Translations under genes and position numbers: made by a program
Part shown: positions 6,622 to 14,828 of the stretch, piece by piece
How positions within the stretch are numbered: position 1 is the stretch's first letter
Layout of the letters: every line of letters begins with the position of its first letter
The notes under the pieces: model-generated
The model's input: the letters and a program-made list of their open reading frames with translations, nothing else
Told to the model about the DNA's origin: nothing
Database searches by the model: none
Source of the DNA: an uncultured Collinsella sp.
Lineage (GTDB): Bacteria; Actinomycetota; Coriobacteriia; Coriobacteriales; Coriobacteriaceae
Reading direction: 5' to 3'
DNA length: 31,395 bases
NCBI GenBank assembly: GCA_905209455.1
Contig: CAJLTA010000025.1
Coordinates: 1-31,395, forward strand

Positions 6622-9104
6622 AACGAGAAGTACTCACTGTCGGAGGATAGGTTTGGTCCGAGCCACGGGTCGCCATCGAGGAAGAACTCAGGCCAGTGCT
6701 GCATGAACAGCGCCTGCTCACGCTTCCAGCGGCGCAGCTTTTCCTCGTTGGCCTCTTCCCTGCCGCGCGAGGTGAACTCGTAGTGGTACAGCTCGGCATA
6801 GGGCGTAAAGATGGTGCGGTAACCCGCCTCCCACACGCGCAGGCAAAAGTCTGCGTCGTTAAAACCGACGGCGAATTCCTCGTTGTAGCCGCCGACGCGC
6901 TCAAATACGTCGCGTCGCACCATCTGGCAGGCACCCGTCACGGCGCTAAAGTTGCCCGGGCGCACGGCACGGGCAAGATAGCCCTCGCGCTTTGCCGAGA
7001 AGTCCTGGTTGGCATGGGCAAGTGCGCCACGCACGCCAATCAAAATGCCGGCATGCTGCACCAGATGATCGGCAAAGTAGAGTTTGGCGCCCACCACGCC
7101 CGCATCGGGACGCTGCAGATAGTCCATCATCTCTTCGATAAAGTCCGGGCTTATGACCTCGGTATCGTTGTTCAGCAGCAGCAGGTAGTCACCCTTGGCG
7201 TGCTTCACACCAAAATTGATGATCTGAGAGTAATTGAACTCGCCCGGCCAGTACACAACGCGCGCGATGCCCTTGCCTTCGGATGCTGCAGCCACGCGCT
7301 CTGGCAGGGTTTCGTAATACGCAAACGTCTCCGGGGCTTCACTGTTGTTCTCCACCAAGACGATCTCGTAATTGGTATACGTGGCCTTCTGGGCGATCGA
7401 CATCACACAGGCATCGAGCGTCTCAATGTGATCCTTGGTGGGGATCACAATGCTCACCAGCGGCGCAGGCTCCGGCAGCGCATGGCGCATGCGGTAGACA
7501 AACGGCGTCCCGGTCTCCTCGACCGTTCCGTGAACGCCCAGCGCGTTAAAGTGGCGCTGCAGCGCAAGACGACCCGCTTCAATGGCATACGGCTTGCTAT
7601 CGGCAGAGCCATCGGCGGTCGATCCCGGATGCACGCGCCAGTGATACAGCACATGCGCAACGTGCTCAAAGCGCGCGCCGGCTGCAAGGCAGCGAAGCGT
7701 CAAGTCGTAGTCCTGGGCGCCCGCAACGTCTTCTGGGGACATACCAATGTGATCGATGAGCGCCTTCTCCACCATCAGGAAATGCGTCACGCAGTTATGG
7801 CTATAGAGCAGGTCGACGTTGAGTACGGTCTTAAAGACCGGCTGGCCCCACTCCCCCGTTTTCTGGAACATGTCCTCATCACAGAACAGGACCTGGGGAC
7901 GCTCGCCCTCGGCCGCCTTGTTCAGCGCGGAAACATACTGGAATAACGCGTCCGGTTCCAGAATGTCATCGTGGTCCAAGAAAGCGATGTAGTCGCCTGT
8001 CGCTTGCTCGATACCTGCGTTGGTGTTGACCACAATGCCGCCGTTGCCGGGAAGCTCGATGCGACGGATGCGCTCGTCGTTGGCACCGGCCGCAAGGGTG
8101 GCCACCGCGTCCCATTCGGGCGAGGCGTCCATAAGCAGCAATTCCCAGTTGTCATAGCTCTGGGCTTGCACCGATTCCAGCAGCTCGCGCAGGTAGACCC
8201 GATCAGTCTTGTAGCACGGCACCACAATGCTCACGAGCGGTCTATAGGCAAAGGCCGCCGAAGCGACACGCTGGCACGCCAAATCGCCCGGCTTTGCGCG
8301 ATGCTGCTCAAACCAACGTCGATAAGCTGCGTCGTCTGCACGCGCGTCCTTCATACGGTTCCAGCTGTCGTCGACCATGCCGTTGTACAGGCGACCATCC
8401 ATGGCGCAAAACCCGCTTTGGATCCGCTCTGTGGGATCGCTCACGATCGCGACAAAATCTCGTATATCCTGAGGCATCTCAACACTCAGATACGATTTAT
8501 TGATGCGGCATCCGTTCTGCTGCGGAACATCGACCTGCGATTCAAACACATGCACGGTAACATCGATGGCATTCATATGCGTATCGAAGATCTGGAGCTC
8601 AGGCGCGCACTGGGGGTCTCCCGCCCAGGTAACCTCATAGCGCCACACCGCGCCGACGTCTGCCGGCAAATAGCGAATGGCATCGATCTCGTAGCGGCCG
8701 CAGTGTTCGCCACGCTGCGCATCGCGGATAAGCGCGCACAGCGCAGGCTTTGCTTTGTAGTTAATCTTGGATTCCAATTTGGCCACGCGGCTATCGAGAC
8801 GAATAGAGCCCAACCTTTGGCCACCGGATGCAAAAACGGCATCCATCGACGAGCCATCCAAAAACGGAAGCACCAAAACGGCGAGCTCGCGCTCGTAATC
8901 GGAAACAGAAGGGCATAGCGCCAGCACACGGCCATGATCGACCGGGAGCACCAGTGACGGCAAACAAGAACCGCTCGTAGTCGCATGGGCAAACGCCTGA
9001 GAGGCCTCCCGCTCAATAAGCGCGGCGACATCCTGACCGGCAAAACGAAGCAGCACAAAAAGACGGCCCTGGCTGCGGCAAAGTGCCAAACGCTTGATAC
9101 TCAT
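6618..9104 (-). CDS. Large glycosyltransferase with two GT2 (GT-A) domains
   Basis: The product is 828 residues; the ATG at 9104 directly abuts the previous gene's TAG. Residues 1-280 are an N-terminal region I do not recognise. The first GT2 domain spans about 289-500, with PLVSIVVPCYK and a DHDD metal-binding motif at 377-380. The second spans about 547-800, with PLVSIVIPTKD, LLLLNNDTE (NND at 645-647) and GFNDADFCLRVWEAGY near 748. Two-domain GT2 proteins of this kind are common in rhamnan and O-antigen-like polysaccharide synthesis, where they add sugars from nucleotide donors at the cytoplasmic face of the membrane. It is the last gene of a five-gene GT2 run. No terminator separates it from the convergent ATPase gene, and their stop codons overlap. 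The sugar specificity cannot be read from the sequence. Confidence 0.88.
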   Translation of the reverse strand: MSIKRLALCRSQGRLFVLLRFAGQDVAALIEREASQAFAHATTSGSCLPSLVLPVDHGRVLALCPSVSDYERELAVLVLPFLDGSSMDAVFASGGQRLGSIRLDSRVAKLESKINYKAKPALCALIRDAQRGEHCGRYEIDAIRYLPADVGAVWRYEVTWAGDPQCAPELQIFDTHMNAIDVTVHVFESQVDVPQQNGCRINKSYLSVEMPQDIRDFVAIVSDPTERIQSGFCAMDGRLYNGMVDDSWNRMKDARADDAAYRRWFEQHRAKPGDLACQRVASAAFAYRPLVSIVVPCYKTDRVYLRELLESVQAQSYDNWELLLMDASPEWDAVATLAAGANDERIRRIELPGNGGIVVNTNAGIEQATGDYIAFLDHDDILEPDALFQYVSALNKAAEGERPQVLFCDEDMFQKTGEWGQPVFKTVLNVDLLYSHNCVTHFLMVEKALIDHIGMSPEDVAGAQDYDLTLRCLAAGARFEHVAHVLYHWRVHPGSTADGSADSKPYAIEAGRLALQRHFNALGVHGTVEETGTPFVYRMRHALPEPAPLVSIVIPTKDHIETLDACVMSIAQKATYTNYEIVLVENNSEAPETFAYYETLPERVAAASEGKGIARVVYWPGEFNYSQIINFGVKHAKGDYLLLLNNDTEVISPDFIEEMMDYLQRPDAGVVGAKLYFADHLVQHAGILIGVRGALAHANQDFSAKREGYLARAVRPGNFSAVTGACQMVRRDVFERVGGYNEEFAVGFNDADFCLRVWEAGYRTIFTPYAELYHYEFTSRGREEANEEKLRRWKREQALFMQHWPEFFLDGDPWLGPNLSSDSEYFSF

Positions 9105-10172
9105 CTACACTTCTCGCTTTCCCAGGGCGTTCGCTGCCACGCGCTTGCAGGCACCCAGGCGCCCAAACCTCAAGACATCGTAATCGAACATGAGCTTTTT
9201 GCACGCACGGACATTGGGGGCCTTGCTGGTAAGCGCCGCACGCACCATAGCAGCAACAGAAGGAGCGCATTGTGCGAGCGCAGCATCGCTGCCCACGGCA
9301 GAACCGGCAAGCGCCGTGGCAACGGCAGCAAACACCTTGCCGCAATCCGTACTCAACAGCCTGAGCGCATCGTACAGCACCAGATCGCAGAGGAAGTACG
9401 CCAGGTCATCGGCATGCTGAGCATCGAGACCGTCGCGCTGCCAGTCAGCCAGCACCGCAGAGTAAATCTTCACGTGCTCCAGCAGACGCGTCTCGTCGTC
9501 GTAGCGCATGGTGTCCATGAGCGAACCCTTGCGCGCCACGCGGTAATCATACAGCTTGTTCGAGATAAGCGCGGTCTTGTGCGAACGACCGTACACGGCA
9601 AAATCGAAGACCTGGTCCTCGCCATACTTAACGGTTTCGTCGAACACGATCCCGTTGCCCAGCAAAAACTCACGCTTGCAGGCGGTGCGCCATGCAAACG
9701 GGCGAGATGCTTCCTTAAACAGTAGGTCGGAGCTATAGCCTTCAAACGACACATCGCGCGGGCTCAGCACATAGTTAAGCCACGGATACCCCGCCTCAAG
9801 CGGATACGGATTCGCGCCAAAGGTCAAAACGTCGCAGTCCTCGCGCTCAAAGGCATCGACGATCACGCGGCATGCATCGGGCGTAAATCGGTCGTCGGAA
9901 TCCAAAAACGCAACGATAGGCGCCGTGGACGCGGCGATGCCTGCATTACGCGCACTCGACAGGCCGCCGTTCTCCTTATCGACCAGCGTAAAGCGCGCGT
10001 CCTTTTCGCAATAGGCAGCCGCAATATCGCGCGAGCCGTCCGGCGAGCCATCGTTGACCAGCACGCCTTCCCAATCGGGCATGTCCTGCGCAAGCAGGGA
10101 GTCCAGGCACCAGGCCAGGCACTCCTCCACTTTATAGATGGGAACGACAACGGAAATCTTGGGGGTAGCCAT
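9105..10172 (-). CDS. GT2 family glycosyltransferase (second unit, B-type)
   Basis: I chose the ATG at 10172 (MATPKISVVVPIYK). AGGAG lies nine bases before it, whereas the GTG at 10178 is only three bases from that site. The product is 355 residues. The GT-A domain fills the first 210 residues, with ISVVVPIYKVEECL, VNDGSPDGS, KENGGLSSARNAG and FLDSDDRF (DxD-like metal site). A helical C-terminal region follows. It resembles the gene at 11378-12418 in layout and in segments such as SSARNAGI/SCARNAGI and the GEDQVFDFA/GEDVVFQFA pair, so the two look like duplicates. It is translated 12 bases after the upstream gene's stop and its own stop touches the next start. It is expected to add a sugar to a surface polysaccharide; donor and acceptor are unknown. 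Confidence 0.87.
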   Translation of the reverse strand: MATPKISVVVPIYKVEECLAWCLDSLLAQDMPDWEGVLVNDGSPDGSRDIAAAYCEKDARFTLVDKENGGLSSARNAGIAASTAPIVAFLDSDDRFTPDACRVIVDAFEREDCDVLTFGANPYPLEAGYPWLNYVLSPRDVSFEGYSSDLLFKEASRPFAWRTACKREFLLGNGIVFDETVKYGEDQVFDFAVYGRSHKTALISNKLYDYRVARKGSLMDTMRYDDETRLLEHVKIYSAVLADWQRDGLDAQHADDLAYFLCDLVLYDALRLLSTDCGKVFAAVATALAGSAVGSDAALAQCAPSVAAMVRAALTSKAPNVRACKKLMFDYDVLRFGRLGACKRVAANALGKREV

Positions 10173-10184
10173 AGTCACTCGCTC

Positions 10185-11303
10185 CTACTGTGCGGCCGGA
10201 ACGTCATCGGGGTGCGGGTTGTCGCCGTAGGTGCACTGATACGTCAGCACACGCCAGACCAGCGGCAGGCCGCCAATCTTAAAGTAATGCTTAAACGTAT
10301 TGAGCTTGCCCGGCTTCTTAAAGTCAAAGCGCGAATCGATATAGGCGCGGGGCGACTTGACCATCAGGCGCAAGTCGGTCTCGCCACGCGGATCAAACAG
10401 CGACAGATCAAAGCGACCGGCATCCCAGTCGGCCTTGAGCTCGGACGAGGCTTTCTTCCAAAACTGCTCGCGCAGTTCATCGACCAGGCGCTCATCGTTC
10501 CAACGGTACGTATCGACCTTCATGCGCATTAAAATACCCTGAAGCTGAGCCTTAAGCTCGGGGCGTTCATCCAAAAAGCGCTGCATCTCGGCGTATTCGT
10601 CGCACACGCAAAATACCTTGTTGGGCGAATTAACGGAGCTCTTCTCGTTGTCTTGGCGATAGCACAAAATGGGGTCCGCGATAAACGCAGCACGCTCGGC
10701 GCATGCCCAGACCTTAAAGTTAAAACCCGCATCCTGATACGAGGCACCCGGCGTGGGAAGGAAGCGAATCTGATTGTCGTTGAGGAACGCGCGCCGATAG
10801 ATAGCCGACCAAATGGAAGGTTTGCGGTAGAAGATGCCCGGGCGATCGACGGGGCGATACGCGGCGCCCGTCATATGCTCGTCGATAATCCCAAACAGCT
10901 CACGTCGCTCGCTGGGCGTGGACCAATACAGATAAAAGTCGCCCTTTACCGCATCGGCATGCTCAGCATCGGCCTTGGCGACCAGCTTTTGAAGCGAATC
11001 CTCAAACATAAAGTCGTCGGACTCAAGGATGCCCACGTACTCACCGCGCGCCATCTCCAGGCCACGGTTCATCGAGTCGCCGTAGCCGCTGTTGGCCTTG
11101 TCGATCATCTTTACACGGGGGTCGTGCTCCATGTACTCGCGGATGATATCCGGCGAGCTATCGGTGGAGCCGTCGTTGATGCAGATGATCTCGATGTCAT
11201 TGAGCGTCTGCGCCACGGCGGAATCGAGGCACACGCGCAGATAGCGCTCGACATTGCAAATGGGGACAAGCAGCGAAACTTTAGGGGTATCAGAGTTCTG
11301 CAA
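10185..11303 (-). CDS. GT2 family glycosyltransferase (second unit, A-type)
   Basis: The start is a TTG at 11303 with GGGAGG about five bases upstream. The product is 372 residues. The GT-A domain runs over about residues 8-220 with VSLLVPICNVERYL, CINDGSTDSSP, KANSGYGDSMN and ILESDDFM (DD at 96-97). A later segment reads RFLPTPGASYQDAGFNFKV. It is clearly paralogous to the gene at 12425-13528: long stretches such as IIREYME.D.RVKMIDK.NSGYGDSMN match nearly residue for residue. The NSGYG/GDSMN version of this domain is common in capsule and wall-polysaccharide GT2 enzymes. It sits third in the five-gene run. The exact sugar is unknown. Confidence 0.88.
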   Translation of the reverse strand: MQNSDTPKVSLLVPICNVERYLRVCLDSAVAQTLNDIEIICINDGSTDSSPDIIREYMEHDPRVKMIDKANSGYGDSMNRGLEMARGEYVGILESDDFMFEDSLQKLVAKADAEHADAVKGDFYLYWSTPSERRELFGIIDEHMTGAAYRPVDRPGIFYRKPSIWSAIYRRAFLNDNQIRFLPTPGASYQDAGFNFKVWACAERAAFIADPILCYRQDNEKSSVNSPNKVFCVCDEYAEMQRFLDERPELKAQLQGILMRMKVDTYRWNDERLVDELREQFWKKASSELKADWDAGRFDLSLFDPRGETDLRLMVKSPRAYIDSRFDFKKPGKLNTFKHYFKIGGLPLVWRVLTYQCTYGDNPHPDDVPAAQ

Positions 11304-11377
11304 GAGAACCTCCCGTTGAATAGCGTGTAACAGGGTTTTTTTAGCAGCCGAGTTGCGGCGGGCGGCAGCGCTTGGAA

Positions 11378-12418
11378 TTATAGAAAGCGCTCCAGGCAGG
11401 CTTTGAGACCGCGAGTCGAAAGATAGAACAGCGTGGCGTCTGCCATCGAAACGCCCGAGGTCGCCGCAACGAGCTTGTGGGCAACACGGCGAACGGCACC
11501 CTTAGCAGGCATATCCGCCCACTCCGTTCCCAAAAACGTCGTGAGGTCCATGTTGACGCGAGCCGCCACGCGATGGAAGTCATCGGCATCCAAGCGCGCC
11601 AGATCGAACACAATTAGGTCCAAAAACCAAGTTATCAGCTCGCCGGGACACAGGTCCAAAAGACCATAGGCCGCCCAGTCTTCCAAGACCTCCTCGAGCA
11701 TCTTCATGTGGGCGTCAAGCTTTTTGGCGCGCGCCTCGGCACTGTTGAACTCGTGCGTCGCCGATTCGCTCTCCATCACGTAGTGGTAGAACTTGTCAGG
11801 CATGACGACGGTCCTGCGGGCAAGCGCATAAGCCGCAAATTGGAAGACGACGTCCTCGCCCAAAGCCAAACCGGGGGCGAAGCGAATGCCTTCGCGATTG
11901 AGCAGCTCGCGCGAAAAAGCCGCACGGCAGGCATAGGGCTGCGCATTCGAATGGAACAGCAGTTGAGGATCGCGGGCGCCGAAGGTACCAGCTTTGGGGC
12001 TCATGAGTTGCTGGACGCGTTTGGGGGCAGCATCGGCAGGTTCACAGACGCCGCCAAAAACGGCGGCCTCGGCATCCGCAGACTCCATGGCATGCAGCAC
12101 GCGCTCGACCGTCTGGGCATCGATGTAATCGTCGGCGTCCACAAAAAAGACGGTCCCGCCCACGGCGGCATCGATGCCGGCATTTCGAGCACACGAGACG
12201 CCCGCGTTTTCCTGGTCAATCACCAGTACGCGATCGTCGGCCTGCGCGATCCGACGCAACACGTTCAACGAATCATCAGTCGAACCGTCGTTGACGCAGA
12301 CAACCTGAATCGAACGCTCAGACTGGGCCAACAGCGAATCGAGGCATCGCTGAATGGAGCGCGCAGAGTTGTAAACGGGGACGACAATGGTAGCTTTAGG
12401 ACACGAGGCCTCTCCCAT
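11378..12418 (-). CDS. GT2 family glycosyltransferase (first unit, B-type)
   Basis: The product is 346 residues from the ATG at 12418, six bases after the upstream stop; an AGGGGG stretch overlapping that stop can serve as ribosome-binding site. The GT-A motifs are ATIVVPVYNSARSI, CVNDGSTDDS, QENAGVSCARNAG and FFVDADDYID (DADD metal site). The C-terminal third is alpha-helical in character and ends GLKACLERFL. It pairs with the gene at 9105-10172 as the B-type member of what appears to be a duplicated A-B unit. It is followed by a 74-base gap containing no gene before the second unit starts. The role is transfer of a sugar during cell-surface polysaccharide assembly; the donor is not predictable. 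Confidence 0.87.
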   Translation of the reverse strand: MGEASCPKATIVVPVYNSARSIQRCLDSLLAQSERSIQVVCVNDGSTDDSLNVLRRIAQADDRVLVIDQENAGVSCARNAGIDAAVGGTVFFVDADDYIDAQTVERVLHAMESADAEAAVFGGVCEPADAAPKRVQQLMSPKAGTFGARDPQLLFHSNAQPYACRAAFSRELLNREGIRFAPGLALGEDVVFQFAAYALARRTVVMPDKFYHYVMESESATHEFNSAEARAKKLDAHMKMLEEVLEDWAAYGLLDLCPGELITWFLDLIVFDLARLDADDFHRVAARVNMDLTTFLGTEWADMPAKGAVRRVAHKLVAATSGVSMADATLFYLSTRGLKACLERFL

Positions 12419-12424
12419 GCCGAC

Positions 12425-13528
12425 CTACCCCCTCAGCGATTCGATGAGGAAGGCGGCGACCACGCCTGGGCCTCCAACCGAGGCGTAATACTTAGCACGC
12501 CCCAAGGCACCATCCGTCGCAAAACTCGGATGCTCGTCAACCCAGCCCTCAGGATCTTTGAGGATGGCAGCGAGATTTGCGCGCTTCCACGGCTTGAGGT
12601 CGTCAAGCGAAAAGTCCCCGACGTCCAAGGCCGTTTGGAACTCCTTGGCCATCTGAACCAGGAACTCCTTATAGAACTTAGGCGCCAGGCGCACGTAGTT
12701 CCACATGTACGAATCGTACTTAATGAGTTGATTGAACTTGAGCATGCGCGCGACATCGCCGCTTGCGTGGTCGCGGGCATAATCCTCTCGAATCCAACGC
12801 TCAATCTCGGCATACTCGGAATTGACGCAAAAGACCTTAGCCGAAGAATTGACCGAGGAATTCTCGTTGTCCTGGCGATAAGACAACACGGCATCATGCA
12901 GGTAAACAGCCTTATCGGCGCACGCGATCACCTTAAAGGCGAATGACGTGTCCTGAAAGGATGCCCCCGGAGTCGGCAGGAACTTAATGCCGTTGCGCTC
13001 AAGAAAATCGCGACGGTACACGGCCGACCAAATCGACGGCTTTTGCTTAAAGAACTGAGTCGTATCGCTCGGGTGCACCGGCTTGCCGCAGTCCTTGGCC
13101 TTAAACATCTCGTGCAGCGAACGGCGCTCCTCGGGCTTAGACCAGTAGAAATCAAAGTTAGCCTTCGCAAAGTCGGCATTATTGCTATCGGCGGCCGAGA
13201 CAAGCTTTTCGAGTGCGTCGGGCGCCATAAAGTCATCGGACTCCAAGATGCCAACGTACTTGCCACGCGCCATCTCCAGACCGTGGTTCATTGAGTCGCC
13301 GTAGCCGCTGTTGACCTTGTCGATCATCTTGACGCGCCCATCGCGCTCCATATACTCGCGGATAATCGCCGGCGAGTTGTCGGTCGACCCGTCGTTAATG
13401 CAGATGATCTCAATATCCTTGAGCGTCTGCGCCATGGCGGAATCGAGACACTCGCGCAGGTAGCGCTGAACATTGTAAATGGGAATAAGTAGCGACAGAA
13501 CAGGGCTGCCAGAGGCGTTAGTAGACAA
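12425..13528 (-). CDS. GT2 family glycosyltransferase (first unit, A-type), first gene of the GT run
   Basis: The start is a TTG at 13528 with AAGGAG five bases upstream. The product is 367 residues. The GT-A motifs are LSLLIPIYNVQRYL, CINDGSTDNSP, KVNSGYGDSMN and ILESDDFM (DD at 98-99), followed by KQKPSIWSAVYRRDFL and LPTPGASFQDTSFAFKV. The C-terminal 120 residues differ from those of its paralogue at 10185-11303, which suggests diverged acceptor recognition. As first gene of a tightly packed minus-strand run of five GT2 genes it is probably the first cistron of an operon, with the promoter in the gap shared with the divergent GT gene at 13785. Confidence 0.88.
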   Translation of the reverse strand: MSTNASGSPVLSLLIPIYNVQRYLRECLDSAMAQTLKDIEIICINDGSTDNSPAIIREYMERDGRVKMIDKVNSGYGDSMNHGLEMARGKYVGILESDDFMAPDALEKLVSAADSNNADFAKANFDFYWSKPEERRSLHEMFKAKDCGKPVHPSDTTQFFKQKPSIWSAVYRRDFLERNGIKFLPTPGASFQDTSFAFKVIACADKAVYLHDAVLSYRQDNENSSVNSSAKVFCVNSEYAEIERWIREDYARDHASGDVARMLKFNQLIKYDSYMWNYVRLAPKFYKEFLVQMAKEFQTALDVGDFSLDDLKPWKRANLAAILKDPEGWVDEHPSFATDGALGRAKYYASVGGPGVVAAFLIESLRG

Positions 13529-13784
13529 ATGTGCTCCTTAGGAAATACCTGTCGTTTCATGGTATCAAAGGGTCAGCGCGCCAGCGGGCGTTTATATAAT
13601 CTATGGAGCCTCTTGCGGGCAAAGCAGCCCCACATCATGCGGCGGGCCCATGGCAGGTTCCTGCGTTTTATTCAAAGCTTGCCGCCAAGGTGCGCCGAGC
13701 CTTTACAATAGGACAGTCCCAAGGACGTATTCGATAGCTTCCGTGCAGCGCTCGCCCGCCGCGCGTGAAAGGATATATTGCCCC
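13529..13784. promoter_or_regulatory. Divergent intergenic region between two glycosyltransferase transcripts
   Basis: The gap is 256 bases. The only strong box is TATATAAT at 13593-13600, usable as TATAAT on the plus strand or TATATA on the minus strand. No convincing -35 stands at the right distance for either direction. Several short GC inverted repeats occur around 13612-13660. No gene is evident. Confidence 0.35.
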
Positions 13785-14804
13785 ATGCCTTCAACCCTTC
13801 CCGCCCCCATCGACAAGCTCGCCATCGTTGTCGTCACCTATAAGCGCCAGGAACTCCTGGCCAACCTGTTCGACTCTATGACCAAGCTCACTGCCGCGCC
13901 CTGGCGCATCGTGATTGTCGATAACGAAAATTCGCGCGAGACCGAGGCCATGTGCGCCGCATTTAACGAGCGCCTGGCCAACCTGTGGGGCATCGACACC
14001 GAGCAGCCCGACGCGCAGGGCGGCACCGACCGCGTCATCTACGCACCACAGCTCGAAAACGGCGGCGGTGCAGGTGGCTTCTCCGCCGGCACCAAATGCG
14101 CCTACGACCTGGGCGCCCAGTGGTTCTGGGTGATGGACGACGACGTGCTCGTCATCCCCGAAGGCATCGAACGCTTGGCCAAGTGGACCGACCGCTACGA
14201 TGTTATCCAGGGTTCGCGCCTGGACTTTGATGGCGGCGCCTTCTTTTGGCAGTACCAGCTCATCCTTTCGCTCGGCATCCCTAACCCCATCGCCAAGTGG
14301 GACCTGGGACCCGAGGGCTACCGCGCCATGAACCAGCTATGCTTTGAGGGCGGCATGTTCTCGCGCCGCGTGGTCGACAAGATCGGCCTGCCCGATGCGC
14401 GATTCTTCATCTACGGCGACGATGCCTGCTACGGCTACGTAGCCAGCCAACACTTCTCCGCCGCCGTTGTGGCCGACGTGGTTCTCAAGCGCGCCCGCGC
14501 CGTCTCTAACTGGGATATCGCCGGCAAGCGCCAGCTCAACTCTACGAGCGACACCAACCGTTACTACATCATGCGCAACCGAGGCTTCCTCGCTCGCTAT
14601 ATGCAGATCTACGGTGACTACCACCCCATGCTGTTCCGCCTGGGCAATGCCGCGACCTTCTGCAAGGAATTCATTCGCCTGGCTGCGGTCGATAAGTGCT
14701 TTAAGACCGGCATTCCGGCGCTGCGGCGCGGCATGAAGGACGCCCGCAAGATCATCAAGGATCCCAACTGGAAGCCCATGCCGCCCATGAAGGACACCGA
14801 GTAA
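13785..14804 (+). CDS. GlfT-like GT2 glycosyltransferase (galactofuranosyl- or rhamnosyltransferase type)
   Basis: I chose the ATG at 13785 (MPSTLPAPIDKLAIVVVTYKR), with GAAAGGA 11 bases upstream. The frame is open from 13650 but that earlier stretch is not protein-like. The product is 339 residues. Motifs are AIVVVTYKR (13-21), VDNENS, then NGGGAGGF at 92-99, a glycine-rich segment typical of GlfT/rhamnosyltransferase-type GT2 enzymes. WVMDDDV (DDD 118-120) is the metal site and FIYGDDACYGY (GDD 211-213) the acceptor-side acidic motif. The protein is cytoplasmic or membrane-associated and probably adds a furanose sugar or rhamnose to a lipid-linked glycan. It is divergent from the five-gene GT run and likely serves the same polysaccharide. 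Convergent with the next gene, with only 24 bases between. Confidence 0.87.
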   Translation: MPSTLPAPIDKLAIVVVTYKRQELLANLFDSMTKLTAAPWRIVIVDNENSRETEAMCAAFNERLANLWGIDTEQPDAQGGTDRVIYAPQLENGGGAGGFSAGTKCAYDLGAQWFWVMDDDVLVIPEGIERLAKWTDRYDVIQGSRLDFDGGAFFWQYQLILSLGIPNPIAKWDLGPEGYRAMNQLCFEGGMFSRRVVDKIGLPDARFFIYGDDACYGYVASQHFSAAVVADVVLKRARAVSNWDIAGKRQLNSTSDTNRYYIMRNRGFLARYMQIYGDYHPMLFRLGNAATFCKEFIRLAAVDKCFKTGIPALRRGMKDARKIIKDPNWKPMPPMKDTE

Positions 14805-14828
14805 CGGAAGCCGGAAACACCTCGGCGC

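Noticed and set aside
6696..7946. A 416-codon plus-strand open frame opposite the two-domain glycosyltransferase
   Set aside because: Its product is His/Val/Arg-rich with no family resemblance and no ribosome-binding site; the minus strand encodes clear GT2 motifs.
11708..12946. A 412-codon plus-strand open frame spanning two glycosyltransferase genes
   Set aside because: It crosses a gene boundary of the opposite strand and has no recognisable domain; it is an antisense shadow.
14790..14828. Terminator between the convergent GT and AAA-ATPase-like genes
   Set aside because: Only a five-base CCGAG/CTCGG match with a long loop and no T-run is present.
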